DNA of 64,000 nucleotides from Microbispora oryzae (GTDB lineage Bacteria; Actinomycetota; Actinomycetes; Streptosporangiales; Streptosporangiaceae). The stretch lies in assembly GCF_017896165.1 (NCBI RefSeq), contig NZ_JAFCNB010000003.1, positions 416,336 through 480,335 on the forward strand, written 5' to 3'. Positions 41,985 to 50,928 of the stretch are shown here, piece by piece (within the stretch, counting starts at the first letter, position 1; every line of letters begins with the position of its first letter). The position numbers and the translations under genes are program-made. Below the pieces are notes generated by a model that was not told where the DNA came from, ran no database searches, and saw nothing but the letters and a program-made list of their open reading frames with translations.

Positions 41985-42425
41985 TCAGAGCGCGCCGATG
42001 AACGCCTCGGCTTCGGCCTGTCCCATGCCGGTCTCACCGCGGACGAGGAACACGGCCTGTTCGGTGCGGCCCGCGGCCATGAGCTCTCGGGCCCGGGTCG
42101 CCAGATCCGCCTGGTGAACGGCACCTGTGGGCATCGGCAGGGGAGCGCCGGAGCCGATGGCGTCGGCGAGGGACTTGGCCTGCGCGAGCCCGATCCCGGT
42201 CTCCTGCCTGAGTAGCTTGATGGCCTCCACCTTGCGATTGGCGGCGTACAGCTCACGCACCCGATCCTGCACATCCACCGAGATCGGCGGAACCCACCCG
42301 GGGCTCCGCCACGAGAGGGGATCGCTGGGCCGGGCACCGGCCCGGACGGCGATGAACCCCACAAGGCAGATGAGGAGCACACCGACCACGATCAAGACGA
42401 AGAGCTCCGTCCACCCCACAGTCAT
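41985..42425 (-). CDS. Membrane-anchored L7/L12-like repeat protein
   Basis: Small protein of 146 residues. One N-terminal TM helix (about 8-28) is followed by two related helical repeats (about 52-88 and 107-146), each of the form VRELYAANRKVEAIKLLRQETG followed by LAQAKSLADAI. The repeats resemble the C-terminal domain of ribosomal protein L7/L12, which contacts translation factors. This is not the ribosomal protein: the length, TM helix and duplication differ. Function unknown; a membrane-attached L7/L12-like domain is uncommon. It is upstream of the ECF41 operon on the same strand, 87 bp away. Confidence 0.75.
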   Translation of the reverse strand: MTVGWTELFVLIVVGVLLICLVGFIAVRAGARPSDPLSWRSPGWVPPISVDVQDRVRELYAANRKVEAIKLLRQETGIGLAQAKSLADAIGSGAPLPMPTGAVHQADLATRARELMAAGRTEQAVFLVRGETGMGQAEAEAFIGAL

Positions 42426-42486
42426 GCCGTGATCGTACGGCTTTCGCCCCGATCTGAGGAGAGATCTTGCCCATCCTCCAAATGAA

Positions 42487-42500
42487 TCTACATTGTAAAG
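42487..42500. promoter_or_regulatory. TCTAC-NN-TGTAAAG motif, copy 3
   Basis: TCTACATTGTAAAG overlaps a possible -10 (TACATT) with TTGCCC 16 bp upstream as -35. It lies about 100 bp before the decayed P450 fragment, so this could be the former operator-promoter of that operon. Confidence 0.5.
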
Positions 42501-42596
42501 TCGTCGGGGACGGCCAGCCCTCCTGGCAGCCGGACGACGTGAGGGCAGGGCGGCCAGCGACGATGCCCGGCGTGGTCACCCGGCTGGCGGATCATA

Positions 42597-42749
42597 GGCG
42601 CGCCGCTGGCACGCATCGAGCTATGGACGGTGTTCTCCCAGCTCATCGTGCGTTTCCCCGGGCTGCGGCTGACGGCGCCGGTCGAGGAGCTCCGGTTCGA
42701 CGCCGAGACGCTCACCGGCGGGCCGGCCGAGCTCCCGGTGACGTGGTGA
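42597..42749 (+). pseudogene. Cytochrome P450 C-terminal remnant
   Basis: About fifty codons encode GAPLARIELWTVFSQLIVRF, PGLRLTAPVEELRF and a final ELPVTW, the standard end of bacterial P450s just after the heme-binding loop. The heme Cys and everything N-terminal are missing: upstream codons read RII instead of HxCxG, and no P450 sequence was seen in other frames. It is therefore the truncated 3' end of a P450. The TGA overlaps the GTG of the next small ORF. Confidence 0.75.
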
Positions 42750-42886
42750 TCCGCCCGGCGCCGGATTCGGGGAGGATGGCAGAGGAGGAACGCGTGGAGG
42801 CAGGCATGGCGGATGTGGTGGCGCCGGATGTCCGGCCGGTGGGGGAGCGCCCGGCCGGTCTCATCGGCGAGCCGGTGACCGGATGA
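42746..42886 (+). CDS. Small coupled ORF, 46 residues, function unknown
   Basis: A 46-residue ORF starts with GTG overlapping the P450 remnant stop (GTGA) and ends with TGA overlapping the ATG of the TusA-like gene (ATGA). This double coupling suggests a real microprotein in the original operon. An internal ATG (42776) with GGAGG upstream is an alternative start, giving 36 residues (MAEEERVEAGMADVV). No family recognised. Confidence 0.5.
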   Translation: MIRPAPDSGRMAEEERVEAGMADVVAPDVRPVGERPAGLIGEPVTG

Positions 42887-43173
42887 ATCCGGCCATCCCC
42901 GATCAGCCGGTGGTCCTGGACGGCGGTGACCGCCGCTGCGTCCGGCTCCTGATCGAGCTGAGCCGCCTCGTCGGCGACCTGCCCGCGGGCCAGGCCGTCC
43001 ACGTCGTCGCCACCGACCCCGCGGCGCCCATCGACCTGCCCGCCTGGTGCCACCTCACCGGGCACGACTACCTCGGGCCCGTCCCCGGCGACCGGCCGAC
43101 GTACGCGATCAGAACCGCCGCGCACGCCCGCGCCACACACCCCGGCAAGCCCTGGCACGCCGGGCAGCCCTGA
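42883..43173 (+). CDS. TusA-like sulfurtransferase family protein
   Basis: Small protein of 96 residues. It has the TusA fold pattern: VVLDGGDRRCVRLLIELSRL with Cys19 in the usual active-site position (but CV, not the classical CP), then VHVVATDPAAPIDLPAWCHLTGH and the terminal YAIRTA. TusA proteins relay persulfide sulfur. The Val after Cys and the second Cys (Cys57) are typical of actinobacterial TusA-like proteins of unknown role. It is coupled to the preceding microprotein, in the remnant of a P450 operon. Confidence 0.78.
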   Translation: MNPAIPDQPVVLDGGDRRCVRLLIELSRLVGDLPAGQAVHVVATDPAAPIDLPAWCHLTGHDYLGPVPGDRPTYAIRTAAHARATHPGKPWHAGQP

Positions 43174-43238
43174 CGACGAGGCGAACGGCCGCGCGGTCAT
43201 CGGCACCGGGGGAGCCGCCGCACCGGCGGTCCGTCAGA

Positions 43239-44279
43239 TCAGGCCAGACTGCCGTCAGGGATCCGGGTCGGAGCGAACCACTCCTGGATCCAGTTCGGGT
43301 AGGCGATCGGCGGCCGGCTGACCTCGTCGAGCTCGGCGAGATCCTGCGCGGTGAGGGTCAGGTCGCCGGCGGCGATGTTGTCCGCGAGCTGTTCCGGCGT
43401 GCGAGCGCCGACGATGACGCTGGTGACGGCGCGCCGGCCGAGCAGCCAGGCGATCGCGACCCGGGCGGGGCTCACCTCGTGGCGCGCGGCGACGGCCCGC
43501 AGCACGTCGAGCACCCGGAAGCCCTGCTCCTCCTCGAAGGGCACGAAGTCGAAGCCGTTCCGGGCCCGGCGGGAGTCCGGTTCGGTTGTCGCCCCGCCGC
43601 GGTCGAACTTACCCGTGAGGAATCCGCCGACGAGCGGCTGCCACACGGTCAGGCTCAGCCCAGCGTCCTCGGCGAAGGGCACCAGGTCACGCTCGGCGTC
43701 GCGCGACAGCAGTGAGTAGTGGGTCTGGTTGGCGACGAACTTCGCCAGGTTGTGCAGCGCCGAGACGCCCAGCGCCTTGCTGATCTGCCAGGCGGCGAGA
43801 TTGGAGGAGCCGATGTAGCGGACCTTGCCCTGCCGTACCGCGTCGTCGAGCGCGCCCAGCGTCTCCTCGATCGGCGTCACGTGGTCGTAGTTGTGGATCT
43901 GGTAGAGGTCGATGTGATCGGTCCGCAACCGGCGCAGGCTGTCCTCCAGGGCCCGCATCACGTGCAGCCGGGAAAGCCCCTGGTCGTTGGGGCCAGGCCC
44001 GACCGGGGCGATCAGCTTGGTGGCGAGCAGCACGTCCCGCCTGCGCCGTCCGATCGCCCGGCCGAGCAACTCCTCGCTCTCACCGTCGGCGTAGACGTCG
44101 GCCGTGTCGATGAAGTTGATCCCGGCGTCGAGTGCCGCGCCGACGACCCGATCGACTTCCTCCTGCCCGAGCGCCCCGAGGGTTCCGTACACGGGGTGCT
44201 GCTTGCCGCCGAACGTCATCGCGCCCAGGGAGATCTCGGAGACCCAGACCCCGGTACGTCCCAGCAAACGATATTTCAC
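43239..44279 (-). CDS. Aldo/keto reductase
   Basis: Protein of 346 residues of the voltage-gated K+ channel beta/YajO-like group. It starts VKYRLLGRTGVWVSEISLGAM and has Asp/Tyr in FIDTADVYADGESEE, Lys in LATKL and His in LYQIHNYD. The catalytic tetrad is complete. The GTG at 44279 has GGAAGGA upstream. It is divergent from a TetR gene; the gap holds two copies of a perfect or near-perfect operator, so derepression by the TetR ligand is expected. Substrate unknown. Confidence 0.9.
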   Translation of the reverse strand: MKYRLLGRTGVWVSEISLGAMTFGGKQHPVYGTLGALGQEEVDRVVGAALDAGINFIDTADVYADGESEELLGRAIGRRRRDVLLATKLIAPVGPGPNDQGLSRLHVMRALEDSLRRLRTDHIDLYQIHNYDHVTPIEETLGALDDAVRQGKVRYIGSSNLAAWQISKALGVSALHNLAKFVANQTHYSLLSRDAERDLVPFAEDAGLSLTVWQPLVGGFLTGKFDRGGATTEPDSRRARNGFDFVPFEEEQGFRVLDVLRAVAARHEVSPARVAIAWLLGRRAVTSVIVGARTPEQLADNIAAGDLTLTAQDLAELDEVSRPPIAYPNWIQEWFAPTRIPDGSLA

Positions 44280-44352
44280 CAGTAGTTCCTTCCTGCGTAT
44301 CTGTCCGGTCCACGGCGGACGACGGAGAGTCGCACGAATTCCAGTCACCGCG

Positions 44353-44394
44353 TCCGGACATCATGTCCGGAAATTACGCTACATGATGTCCGGA
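44353..44394. promoter_or_regulatory. Two TetR operator copies
   Basis: TCCGGACAT-C-ATGTCCGGA (44353-44371) is a perfect 9-bp-arm palindrome. A second partial copy, ACATGATGTCCGGA (44381-44394), repeats 14 of its 19 bases. They lie between the divergent aldo/keto reductase and TetR genes and are strong candidates for the TetR binding sites. Confidence 0.75.
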
Positions 44395-44442
44395 CGGCCT
44401 GTAGCGTGGTGTGCGCCGCCGAGCGACCCCTAGGATCCGGAC

Positions 44443-45069
44443 ATGCCATCGATCACCCGACGACGCACCGCGAACATCGGCCGACCCACCTCGGCCGAGA
44501 CGGACATCCTGGCTGCGACGCAGCGTCTCCTGATCAACGGCGCCAACTTCACCGAGCTCGGCGTGCAACACATCTGCACCGAGGCCGGCGTCGCCCGTTC
44601 GACGTTCTACAGCCACTTCCGCGACAAGATCGACCTGATCATGCGCCTGGCCACCGAACTCCTGACCTCCACCTTCGACGTCACCTCGGCATGGACGCCG
44701 TCGGACGGCGTCGAAGCTCTCGAGGACGTCTTCCTGCGCGTGGTGCGGGTCTATCGGGAGCACGCCGCCGCACGGCGGGCGCTCGCCGAGGTCGCCGGCT
44801 ATGACGCCACCGTGCGGGATTTCTGGAAGGCGGAACTCGACCAGTTCACGGACCGGACGATCACGGTGCTCCGCGCCGAGCAGGACGCCGGCCGCACCCC
44901 CGCCGCCCTCGACCCGGTCAGCGCCACCCGGCTGATCATCATGGGCGGTGAACGGGCAATCGTCGACCACGTCACCTCCGAAGATCCCGCGAGTGACGCC
45001 ACGTTCGCCCGCGAGCTGGCACTGACCTGGTGGTACGGCGTCTACCGCCGCCCGGCGGATCACCCCTGA
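44443..45069 (+). CDS. TetR/AcrR family regulator
   Basis: Repressor of 208 residues with an N-terminal TetR HTH (TELGVQHICTEAGVARSTFYSHFRDKIDL, about residues 38-66) and a helical ligand domain. The ATG at 44443 is 49 bp from the second operator copy. It likely regulates the divergent aldo/keto reductase and itself. Confidence 0.9.
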   Translation: MPSITRRRTANIGRPTSAETDILAATQRLLINGANFTELGVQHICTEAGVARSTFYSHFRDKIDLIMRLATELLTSTFDVTSAWTPSDGVEALEDVFLRVVRVYREHAAARRALAEVAGYDATVRDFWKAELDQFTDRTITVLRAEQDAGRTPAALDPVSATRLIIMGGERAIVDHVTSEDPASDATFARELALTWWYGVYRRPADHP

Positions 45070-45117
45070 CAGGTCCCCTCGGCCCATGCCGACTCCGGAG
45101 TCCTCCGGACGCCGGGT

Positions 45118-45864
45118 CTACATGGTCGTCCCGCCTGAGACGTCGCACCGGTGTCCGGTGATGTAGCCGCTGTCGCCGGAGGCCAGGAAGGCGACGGTGC
45201 CGGCCACGTCCTCCGGCGTGCCCAGCCGGCCGAGGGGCGTCTGCGACGACAGCCAGGCCAGGGCCTCGCCGACGAGGCGTCCTTGGTGCATGTCGGTGTC
45301 GACGACGCCGGGGGCGACGGTGTTGACCGTGATGCCGCGCGGCCCGAGTTGCCTGGCCAGGGCCATGGTCATGACGTCGAGCGCGGCCTTGGACATGGCG
45401 TAGTCGATCGCCCTGGGCATGGCTGCCCCCCGGGTCAGCATGGTGCCCACGGTGATGATCCGCCCGCCGTCGCGCAATCGTGGCAGGGCGAGCTGAGTGA
45501 TGAAGAACGGCGCGATGGTGTTGACCGCGAGCAGGCGCTCGAAGCCCTCTCGGGTCACGCCGTCGATCTCACTCCGGCCGCCGAGGATGCCCGCGTTGTT
45601 GACCAGGATGTCCAGGCCCTCGGCGTGCGCGTCGAAGGCCGTCCACAGGGCTTCGGCGTCGCCGGGCACGCCCAGTTCGGTCTGGACGGCGAAGGCCCGC
45701 CCGCCGGCCGCTTCGATGGCGGAGACGGTGTCCTTGGCGGCGGCGTGGTCGCCGCCGTAGTGCACGGCGACCCGGGCGCCTTCGCGGGCCAGCCGGATGG
45801 CGATCGCGCGGCCGATGCCCCGGCTCGCACCGGTCACCAACGCCGTCTTCCCGGCCAATCTCAT
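45118..45864 (-). CDS. SDR family oxidoreductase
   Basis: Classical SDR of 248 residues. It has TGASRGIG (about residues 12-19), NNAG (about 86-89), a catalytic YAMSK (Tyr and Lys) and the C-terminal CDVSGGTTM. ATG 45864 follows AAGGCGGG. It is the last gene of a three-gene minus-strand set with an FMN reductase (17 bp upstream) and a DHA2-type exporter. Substrate unknown. Confidence 0.9.
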   Translation of the reverse strand: MRLAGKTALVTGASRGIGRAIAIRLAREGARVAVHYGGDHAAAKDTVSAIEAAGGRAFAVQTELGVPGDAEALWTAFDAHAEGLDILVNNAGILGGRSEIDGVTREGFERLLAVNTIAPFFITQLALPRLRDGGRIITVGTMLTRGAAMPRAIDYAMSKAALDVMTMALARQLGPRGITVNTVAPGVVDTDMHQGRLVGEALAWLSSQTPLGRLGTPEDVAGTVAFLASGDSGYITGHRCDVSGGTTM

Positions 45865-45881
45865 GATCCCGCCTTTCTGGT

Positions 45882-46469
45882 TCATCCGGTGTAAGGGGTG
45901 GAGGCTCTTGCATCGCGCAGAACCCGCGCCCACCAGCTCACCTGGTCCAGCAGCCGGTTGGCGGCCGCGGCCGGGCCGGCGGGGTCCTTCGGCTGTCCGT
46001 CACCGTCGAAGCGCTCCCAGGCGCCGTGGAAGCTGACGGTGTCCCGGGTGGTGACGGCGTGCAGCTCGGCGAAGACGGCCCGCAGGTGCTCCACCGCGCG
46101 CAGGCCTCCGGAGATGCCGCCGTAGGAGACGAACGCCACCGGCTTGGCGTGGAACTGCTGGTTGTGCCAGTCGATGGCGTTCTTCAGTCCGGCCGGATAG
46201 CTGTGGTTGTACTCGGGGGTCACCACCACGAACGCGTCGGCGGCGGCCAGCCGCGGGGTCAGCCCGCCCAGGGCCTCCAGTACCGGCGCCGGAACGGAGG
46301 CCGATGGGGCCGCCGCGCCGATCGGCACATCGGCCAAGTCGATCACGTCGACGCCGAGGCCGGGGCGGGACGCGGCCTGGCCGGCGAACCAGGTGGCCAC
46401 GGTCGGGCCGAGGCGGCCGTCGCGGACGCTGCCGACGATGACGGCCAACCGCAGCGGGTCATCGATCAT
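45882..46469 (-). CDS. NAD(P)H-dependent FMN reductase
   Basis: Flavodoxin-like protein of 195 residues. It starts RLAVIVGSVRDGRLGPTVATWF (phosphate-binding loop GSVRDGR) and has VVVTPEYNHSYPAGLKNAIDW, the flavin-contact segment of the NADPH-dependent FMN reductase family. It may supply reduced FMN or act as a quinone or azo reductase. It lies between the MFS exporter and SDR genes. Confidence 0.9.
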   Translation of the reverse strand: MIDDPLRLAVIVGSVRDGRLGPTVATWFAGQAASRPGLGVDVIDLADVPIGAAAPSASVPAPVLEALGGLTPRLAAADAFVVVTPEYNHSYPAGLKNAIDWHNQQFHAKPVAFVSYGGISGGLRAVEHLRAVFAELHAVTTRDTVSFHGAWERFDGDGQPKDPAGPAAAANRLLDQVSWWARVLRDARASTPYTG

Positions 46470-46557
46470 GGTGTTCTCCCTTCACGGCGGCCTCGCGCGG
46501 GGCCGCGGGCAGTACTCGAACCGGAGGCCTTCGCGGGCCGTGTCATAAGCGCCCGCC

Positions 46558-48063
46558 TCACGCGGCCGCGGAGACGCGCCCGGCCGACGGGGCCCGGTCG
46601 CGCAATGGGACCTCGCGGATGAACCACGCCAGCGCGAAGGCGAGAACGCCCAGCGCTGCGGCGCCCAGGGCCATGGCGTGGACGCCGCCGGAGACGGCGA
46701 GCTGAACCGCCTCACGCGCGGCGGGCTTGAGCCGGATGAGCGCGCCGGGCGTGAGCCCGCCGGAGACGATCCGGCCGCCGGCCGCCGCGCCGAGGCGGTC
46801 GATGAGGATGTCGCGCAACCGGGCCGTGTACAGGGCGCCCAGGGCGGCCACACCCAGCGAGGCCCCCATGGTGTGCCAGAGGGCGACCGAGCCGCTGGCC
46901 GCGCCCAGGTCACGCGGTTCGGCGCTGTTGATGGTGATGATCGTGGTGGACTGCGTCAGCAGGCCCACCCCTAGACCGCCGATCAACGTCACACCAGAGG
47001 CGAATGCCAGACCGGTACCGGGACGCAGCAGGAGCAGCGCGAGCATGCCGGCCGCCACGGTGGCGCCGCCGAGAATCGGATAGATCCGGTAGCGGCCGGT
47101 GCGGCTGATGAGCCGGCCGGTGCCGATCAGCACGGCCACCATCCCGAGCATCGCGGGCAGGATCAGCAGGCCGCTGGCGATCGGCGAGGCGCCGTGGACC
47201 AGCTGCATGTACTGGGGCAGGAAGACGGCCGCCACCACCATGCCGGCGCCGCCGAGGAGGCGGATGGCCTGGGCGAGGGTGAAGTTGCGGTCGGCGAACA
47301 GACGCAGCGGGACGATCGGCTCAGCCGCGCGCCGTTCCACGAACAGCAGGGTGGCCAGCGCCGCGGGCCAGATCAGGATCAGGGCGAGGATCGGAGCCGA
47401 GCCCCAGGCGTACCGGGCGCCGCCCAAGCCCGCGATCAGACTGAGCGCCACCAGCATCACCGTCAGCAGCAGCGCCCCGAGGTAGTCGATCCGCGCCCTG
47501 ATGCGGCGCCGTTCCAGCCGCACGGCGGCACCGATGAGCAGCAGGGCGGCCGCGCCGATGGGAACGTTGACGAAGAACGCCCACCGCCAGCCCAGCCGCT
47601 CGGCGAACAGGCCACCGAGCAACGGCCCGGCGATGAAGGCGATCGGCATCATGACCCCGAACAGCCCCATCAGCCTGCCGCTGTGCCGGGGCGGCACCAG
47701 CTCGCCGATCAGCGCCAGAGCCCCGGTCATCAGTCCGCCCGCGCCGAGCCCCTGCACCATCCGGAAGCCGACGAGCTGGATCATGTCCTGCGCGGCACCC
47801 GACAGTCCTGACCCCACCAGGAAGACCAGGATCGCGGCCATGTAGACCGCCTTGCGGCCGTACAGGTCGCCCAGTTTTCCCCAGATCGGCGTCGAGGCGG
47901 CCATGCAGATCAGATAGGCCGTCGCCATCCAGGAGAAATACTCCAGGCCGCCGAGATCACGCACGATCACCGGCAGCGCGGGTCCGAGCATCATGCCGTC
48001 CAAGGGGGCCGTGATCATGCCCAGCATCACGCCGGTCACGCCCATGCGGAAAGTCCGCTCCAT
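46558..48063 (-). CDS. DHA2-type MFS drug exporter
   Basis: Protein of 501 residues with about fourteen TM helices, as in the EmrB/QacA (DHA2) subfamily. Motif A is LYGRKAVY and motif C-like sequence appears in PLLGGLFAERLGWRWAFFVNVPIG. It probably extrudes drugs or toxic metabolites. ATG 48063 has GGAGGG upstream. It is divergent from the TetR gene at 48147 and is the first gene of an operon with the FMN reductase and SDR. Confidence 0.9.
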   Translation of the reverse strand: MERTFRMGVTGVMLGMITAPLDGMMLGPALPVIVRDLGGLEYFSWMATAYLICMAASTPIWGKLGDLYGRKAVYMAAILVFLVGSGLSGAAQDMIQLVGFRMVQGLGAGGLMTGALALIGELVPPRHSGRLMGLFGVMMPIAFIAGPLLGGLFAERLGWRWAFFVNVPIGAAALLLIGAAVRLERRRIRARIDYLGALLLTVMLVALSLIAGLGGARYAWGSAPILALILIWPAALATLLFVERRAAEPIVPLRLFADRNFTLAQAIRLLGGAGMVVAAVFLPQYMQLVHGASPIASGLLILPAMLGMVAVLIGTGRLISRTGRYRIYPILGGATVAAGMLALLLLRPGTGLAFASGVTLIGGLGVGLLTQSTTIITINSAEPRDLGAASGSVALWHTMGASLGVAALGALYTARLRDILIDRLGAAAGGRIVSGGLTPGALIRLKPAAREAVQLAVSGGVHAMALGAAALGVLAFALAWFIREVPLRDRAPSAGRVSAAA

Positions 48064-48146
48064 ACGCCCTCCAATTCGCGTACTACGTACGTGAAACGGA
48101 CCATAGCCATTCAGGTACCATGTACGCAAATGAGAGGAGGGGGCAG

Positions 48147-48890
48147 GTGGACGACGACGAACCGACCAGCATCTGGATGCGGCCCGAGCGGCAGGAACGC
48201 TCCGGCCCGGGACGGCGCCCCGGCTACAGCCGCGAGCAGATCACCCGGACGGCCGTCCAGATCGCCGACGCCGAAGGAGTGGAGGCCGCGACCATGCGGC
48301 GGATCGCGGGCGAGCTGGGCACCGGCGCCATGTCGCTCTACCGCTACGTGCCCCGGCGTGACGACCTGTTCGACCTCATGATCGACCAGGCGATGGCCGA
48401 GGTGGAGCTCCCCGACGGCCCGTCCGGTGACTGGCGAGGCGACCTGATCCTGCTGGCGGGGGAGACCCGCACCATCGGCCTACGCCACCCGTGGCTGATC
48501 GCGCTGCTCACCAGCCGGCCGACGCTGGGCCCCCACCTGCTGCGCGTGCACGAGTTCGCGCTCGACGCCTTCGACGGCCTCGGCCTCGACATCGACGACA
48601 TCACCGGCCTGGTCGGAATGCTCAACGACTACCTGCACAGCGCGATCCGCCGCGAGATCGGCTGGCTGGAGGAGACGCGCCGCACCGGCCTGGACTCCGA
48701 GCGCTGGAAGCGGGACTACATGGGACCGTACGTCCGCCAGGTCGTCGAATCCGGCGCCTTCCCCATGTTCAACCGATCGGTTCTCGACTCCCGCACCGCC
48801 CATCTCACCCCCGAGGAGCGTTTCCGGCATGGGCTTGACCGCATCCTCGACGCCATCGCCGCGCTCATCCCATCGCTTCGTCCTCGTTGA
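48147..48890 (+). CDS. TetR family regulator (TetR_C_1 type)
   Basis: Repressor of 247 residues. The HTH (about 30-75) reads SREQITRTAVQIADAEGVEAATMRRIAGELGTGAMSLYRYVPRRDD. The C-terminal domain is of the tetracycline-repressor C1 class, typical for regulators of divergent MFS exporters. The GTG at 48147 lies 6 bp after AGGAGGGGG. The 83-bp gap to the exporter contains ACGTACGT (48085-48092) and GCGTAC/GTACGC half sites, plausible operator elements. Confidence 0.88.
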   Translation: MDDDEPTSIWMRPERQERSGPGRRPGYSREQITRTAVQIADAEGVEAATMRRIAGELGTGAMSLYRYVPRRDDLFDLMIDQAMAEVELPDGPSGDWRGDLILLAGETRTIGLRHPWLIALLTSRPTLGPHLLRVHEFALDAFDGLGLDIDDITGLVGMLNDYLHSAIRREIGWLEETRRTGLDSERWKRDYMGPYVRQVVESGAFPMFNRSVLDSRTAHLTPEERFRHGLDRILDAIAALIPSLRPR

Positions 48891-48974
48891 GGTCGGCCTG
48901 GGGGGATCACGACGGCCGCGGGCACGCTCGACGACGTCATGGAACGCGGCTTCAGCAGAGGTAGAGGTAGGCCC

Positions 48975-50426
48975 CTATTTCGGTGCCTGGAAGCCGCCGA
49001 TCTTCTGCTCGAGCAGTTCGGCCAGCCGCAGCGGGGTGCGATCCTCGAACATCGGACCGATGAGCTGCACTCCCACCGGCAGACCCTCGGGGGACCGGCC
49101 CGCTGGTATGGCGGTGGCGGGCAGGCCGGGCATGGTGGCCAGACCGGCCCAGACGAGCTGGTCGAAGTACGGGTACTCGACGCCGTCGATGTCGAGCCGG
49201 CGTTCCAGCGGATTGGGGTCGTGGTCGTGGCCGAACGCGGGAGTGGGCGTGATCGGACAGATCACGGCGTCGAACTCGGCGAAGAGCTGCCGCCAGCCGT
49301 GGCGGTGGAGTTCGCGACGGTTGTTCGCCTCCATCCAGTCGCGGTGGCTGAACACCATAGCCCGCAACCGTGTCGCGTCGAGGCTCTGGTCGTCCGCGCT
49401 CAGTCCGGCGGCGCGGGTCCGCAGCTGCTCGTACGCCTCGACGGGAAAACGCGCGATGGTGCTCGAAACCAGCAGCTGCGTGTAGAGCAGCGCGGCTTCG
49501 GTCAGATCGGGCAGCAGCGGACTGTGCCGTTCGACGCGGGCGCCGCCGTCGACAAGCGCGCCGGCCACCCGGCTCAGGCCCGCCCGCACAGCGGAGCCGG
49601 TCGGAATGAGCGGATGCTCATCGAGCACCAAGACACGGAAGTCGCAGAGCCGCTCGTGGCGCGCGGGCGGCAGCGTCAAGTCGTACGCCACACCGTGCGT
49701 CAGCGGGTCAGGTCCGGCCATGACGTCGAGCAGGAGCGTGAGGTCGCGGGCGGTGCGCGCCATCGGACCGACGACGGCCAGATCGAGGTCGACCGGCAAC
49801 GGAGGCGCCGGCGGCGCGACCATACCGCGGGTCGCCGCCAGCCCGAGCGTCGGCTTGTGCGCGAAGACGCCGCAGAAATGCGCGGGGGTGCGCAACGAAC
49901 CTGCTATGTCGGAGCCGATGGACAGCGCGCCGAACCCGGACGCCAGAGCCGCCGCTGATCCGCCCGAGGACCCACCTGGCGTGCGACTGTGATCCCACGG
50001 GTTCTTGGTGGTGCCGTAGATCTCGTTGAAGCTCTGGATATCTTGCAGCCCCAACGGCACATTGGTCTTACCGAGCACCACCGCGCCCGCGGCCTTCAGC
50101 CGCGACACCTGGACCGCGTCCTCAGCCGGCATAAAGTTCGCCTGCGGCGGCATGCCCCAGGTCGTGGGCAGCCCGGCGATGTTGTAGGACTCCTTGACCG
50201 TCACCGGAACACCCAGCAGTGGCCGGTCTTCGCCGCGGGCGAGCGCCTGGTCGGCACGGCGCGCGGCGGCCCGCGCACGGTCGAAGTCCGGCACGCAAAT
50301 GGCGTTGATCACCTTGTCATCCCGCTCGATACGGGCGATCGCCTCGTCGGTCAGTTCCACCGAGCTCACTTCACCGGCACGCAAGGCGGCTACGAGTTCT
50401 TCGGCCGCCCGAAAATTCCATTCCAT
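48975..50426 (-). CDS. Amidase (amidase signature family)
   Basis: Hydrolase of 483 residues with the Ser-cisSer-Lys triad: Lys in VTVKESYN (about residue 80), TPGGSSGGSAAALASG and the GSDIAGSLRTPAHFCGVF signature. Members hydrolyse amides, esters or carbamates of many kinds. Ribosome-binding signals upstream of ATG 50426 are weak. It is probably monocistronic; the substrate cannot be inferred. Confidence 0.9.
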   Translation of the reverse strand: MEWNFRAAEELVAALRAGEVSSVELTDEAIARIERDDKVINAICVPDFDRARAAARRADQALARGEDRPLLGVPVTVKESYNIAGLPTTWGMPPQANFMPAEDAVQVSRLKAAGAVVLGKTNVPLGLQDIQSFNEIYGTTKNPWDHSRTPGGSSGGSAAALASGFGALSIGSDIAGSLRTPAHFCGVFAHKPTLGLAATRGMVAPPAPPLPVDLDLAVVGPMARTARDLTLLLDVMAGPDPLTHGVAYDLTLPPARHERLCDFRVLVLDEHPLIPTGSAVRAGLSRVAGALVDGGARVERHSPLLPDLTEAALLYTQLLVSSTIARFPVEAYEQLRTRAAGLSADDQSLDATRLRAMVFSHRDWMEANNRRELHRHGWRQLFAEFDAVICPITPTPAFGHDHDPNPLERRLDIDGVEYPYFDQLVWAGLATMPGLPATAIPAGRSPEGLPVGVQLIGPMFEDRTPLRLAELLEQKIGGFQAPK

Positions 50427-50928
50427 GAATTTGACTCTAACGGCCTGCCGCAGACGCTCGTCCCCACACAAGTCGCCCGCATCCGCCGGAAAAGTCGAAA
50501 CGGCTGCCTTCGCTAGGCCGAAGTCGCACACTCATTCTGCCGCCCAAGATGTCCCATTCCAGGTCAGGAGGGTCGGCGACGGGTCGACTCCACTGGCAAG
50601 GGCATGAAATTCCGCTTCGCGCAACGAGATGGATGTCTCAATGCTCATCCTGTTTCACTCCGGCCACTGACTATTCGCTCGGCCACTGGCCATAGTGCGC
50701 GGGGATTGTCCAGTGAACGGGGTAACTCATTTTGAATTCGTTCTGTCGAGGTGGCTGGGGTCAGGCGGCCTTCGAAGCGGCCGCGGCCGGCTCATCCACC
50801 CGGTGTGCCACTTCCGGCGCGTCACGGTGCGGAACCGTGCTGGAGGAGGTGCGGGGTTCGCCGGCGGTGTGAGATGTCCCTCTCCCGTCATCGTGGCGCC
50901 GGTGGCCTGGGGAGGTGATCATGTAGTT
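50427..50928. other. Intergenic region without recognised gene
   Basis: About 500 bp between divergent amidase and methyltransferase genes. It holds a repeated CGGCCACTG near 50660-50690 and a GGAGG at about 50911, but no convincing coding frame, RNA gene or palindrome was seen. It is slightly lower in GC than its surroundings. Confidence 0.5.
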
